A DNA stretch of 40,807 nucleotides from Candidatus Gastranaerophilales bacterium (GTDB lineage: Bacteria; Cyanobacteriota; Vampirovibrionia; Gastranaerophilales; Gastranaerophilaceae), in contig CANQLK010000002.1 of assembly GCA_947624665.1 (NCBI GenBank), positions 1-40,807 on the forward strand. Direction: 5' to 3'. The notes under the pieces are model-generated. The model worked only from the letters and a program-made list of their open reading frames with translations. It was not told where the DNA came from and made no database searches. This document shows, in pieces, positions 38,991-40,807 of the stretch; the stretch's first letter is position 1; the number at the start of each line of letters is the position of its first letter. The position numbers and the translations under genes were made by a program.

Positions 38991-40149
38991 CGAATAACAT
39001 AAAAATATGTCTGAACGCAAAATCAACAATATATTTACCGAACATGAATGTAATAACGGTAGAAATTAATAGTGAAGGGCCGAAAGGTATAGCTGAAAAT
39101 CCTTCTTCATTTACGGTTTTCTTAAGTCTTGTTATTGTATCTATAGCAAAGAATATCAATAGCACTACAAATCCGATAAGAACATATAAATTTAAAGAAT
39201 ACTTACTGCTTAATAGCCAGTAAATTATTGCAATAAAAAAGAAAGCGGATAAAGAAAATAATAATCTGAATTCGGATTTATCATAAAGCCGTTTAATGAA
39301 TTGAGGCAAAATACAGACAGCTTGAATTAATATAGCAAGCGGAATTGCCGCAAATATGTATACCCAACCCAATAAAGCTCCTGAAGCTGCGGCTATATAT
39401 GTATCACCTTCTCCGAATGCTCTTTTGTTCTTTTTTACATATTCATTTATATCAAAGTTTTCACTGTTTTCTTCATTTTCTGTATTCTCTTCACTTTCGA
39501 CGTTATCCGAATTTTCAACCTTTTGAACTTCATTATTTTGATTTTGTTCTAAAATTTCATTATTTTCGGGTGTTTCGTTATTTTCGGTTTTATGTTCATC
39601 TTTCTTTTCGTCTTTTCTTACAAGATAATATGCAAGCTTGGCTATCAGTTCCATAATTATTACACCTGTAATCAACCCGATAAGAGGAATTGTATAATTT
39701 TGTATTCCGTTAATATACAATGATGTTATTATGGAAATTATAATCAATACCCATAAATGAGCATTATAAGTAGATTGTTCCTTAATATCGGTAATTGTAA
39801 TTACTGTTGCCGTGCATAACCATATAAGTAAAAGAATTGTTTTTATTGACAAACCGAAAATCAAAAAAACGGCAACAAATAATAAAGCGGTAAAAGCTTC
39901 AACAATAGGATATTGAATGCTTACTTTACAACCGCAATTTCGGCATTTGCCTTTAAAGGTCAAAAAATATGAAATTATGGGAATATTATCGTACCATTTT
40001 ATTGGTGAATTACACTTTGGGCATTTTGAAGCAGGCAAGATTATTGATTCTTTCGATATCGCTCTTAGTGCAACTACGTTCAAAAAACTTCCTATGCATG
40101 CTCCCGTGATAAAAACAAAAAAACATGCCAGAGTAATTTCATCAATCAT
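38986..40149 (-). CDS. Prepilin peptidase (type IV leader peptidase/N-methyltransferase)
   Basis: FITGACIGSFLNVVALR, CPKCNSPIKWYDNIPIISYFLTFKGKCRNCGCKVSIQYPIVE, catalytic TDI and FGEGDTYIAAA; long acidic Asn/Glu-rich insert before the second Asp motif. Confidence 0.93.
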   Translation of the reverse strand: MIDEITLACFFVFITGACIGSFLNVVALRAISKESIILPASKCPKCNSPIKWYDNIPIISYFLTFKGKCRNCGCKVSIQYPIVEAFTALLFVAVFLIFGLSIKTILLLIWLCTATVITITDIKEQSTYNAHLWVLIIISIITSLYINGIQNYTIPLIGLITGVIIMELIAKLAYYLVRKDEKKDEHKTENNETPENNEILEQNQNNEVQKVENSDNVESEENTENEENSENFDINEYVKKNKRAFGEGDTYIAAASGALLGWVYIFAAIPLAILIQAVCILPQFIKRLYDKSEFRLLFSLSAFFFIAIIYWLLSSKYSLNLYVLIGFVVLLIFFAIDTITRLKKTVNEEGFSAIPFGPSLLISTVITFMFGKYIVDFAFRHIFMLFG

Positions 40150-40157
40150 ATTTCCGC

Positions 40158-40807
40158 CTATACTTTTTCTTTTTCCGATAATATTTCAAGAAGATTATTT
40201 AGTGCTTTTCTTAGTCTTCTTGACACCTGCATTTGTGAAATACCGAGTTTTTGTGCTATTTGCGTTTGACTTAAATCCTCAAAATAATTCAGGACAATAA
40301 CTTCCTGTAATTTATTATCGAGTTTTTTAATAGCATCATTAATTAAAATTTTGTCTTCCTGAAAAGATTCAAGATTATAATGATTATCGTCGGCAATTTT
40401 ATCAAACAAAGATAACGTTTCATCATTACCCGTCGTAATTATTTGGTCTAGGGAAATTGTTTGTTTTCTTCTTTCAACGTCAATAACTTCTTTAATTTTA
40501 CAGACAGAAGTACCCAATTCTTCTGCAAGAACTGCTTCAGAAGGTTCATTACCTTTATCGTCTTTTAATTTTTGCATAAGCCTGTTTACTCTGTATGCAA
40601 GTTCGTATATTTCTCTTGGTGCCTTTATCATCGATACTTTATCACGAAGATAATGTCTTATTTCACCCGTTATAAGATAAGTTGCATAGGTTTTAAAATT
40701 TTCGCTGACTTTAGGATTATACAGCTGAATAGCTTTAACCAAACCGACACATCCTACTTGAATAATATCCTCAACGGGGTCAGTATTTCTTCTTGCAAGA
40801 CCTCTTG
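40158..40807 (-). CDS. RNA polymerase sigma factor (group 3, SigF/SigB-like), partial at window end
   Basis: Reading frame stays open to 40807 (RGLARRNTDPVEDIIQVGCVGLVKAIQLYNP...FKTYATYLITGEIRHYLRDKVSMIKAPRE); region 4 HTH LSQTQIAQKLGISQMQVSRRLRKAL. Confidence 0.92.
   Translation of the reverse strand, partial: RGLARRNTDPVEDIIQVGCVGLVKAIQLYNPKVSENFKTYATYLITGEIRHYLRDKVSMIKAPREIYELAYRVNRLMQKLKDDKGNEPSEAVLAEELGTSVCKIKEVIDVERRKQTISLDQIITTGNDETLSLFDKIADDNHYNLESFQEDKILINDAIKKLDNKLQEVIVLNYFEDLSQTQIAQKLGISQMQVSRRLRKALNNLLEILSEKEKV

Noticed and set aside
1-40807. CRISPR array, tRNA, rRNA, transposase or prophage genes
   Set aside because: None could be recognised; the repeats found are too few and not regularly spaced for a CRISPR array.

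Overview
The window is an AT-rich, gene-dense bacterial chromosome segment. Its gene content and style resemble Melainabacteria/Gastranaerophilales (non-photosynthetic cyanobacterial relatives); this placement is an inference. It is mostly housekeeping: thrC (partial)-hom, pilT-recO-deoC, smc-scpA-scpB, mutS-membrane GT-rimO, ribD, a GAF-GGDEF protein, coaD, dnaB, and a dcw-type run murF-mraY-murD-ftsW-murG-folC. The right edge has a prepilin peptidase and a partial alternative sigma factor. The less ordinary parts are: (i) a four-gene block at 3158-8686 with two distantly paralogous membrane proteins, a divergent GlgE-like GH13 protein and a small membrane protein; (ii) a Gly/Ser-rich 75-aa peptide with an internal GGETAGSVA duplication and a CGG...GGC tail, a possible RiPP-like precursor; (iii) a radical SAM protein with its SPASM-like Cys cluster N-terminal to the CxxxCxxC core; (iv) a dispersed non-coding repeat (3 copies) that sits on gene stop codons; (v) a membrane-anchored matrixin-like protease with TPRs directly after scpB; (vi) a perfect 13-bp inverted repeat around the putative -10 box of coaD; (vii) a recurring N-terminal 'FK(G/K)' motif in several otherwise unrelated hypothetical proteins. 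No tRNA, rRNA, CRISPR array or transposase gene was recognised.
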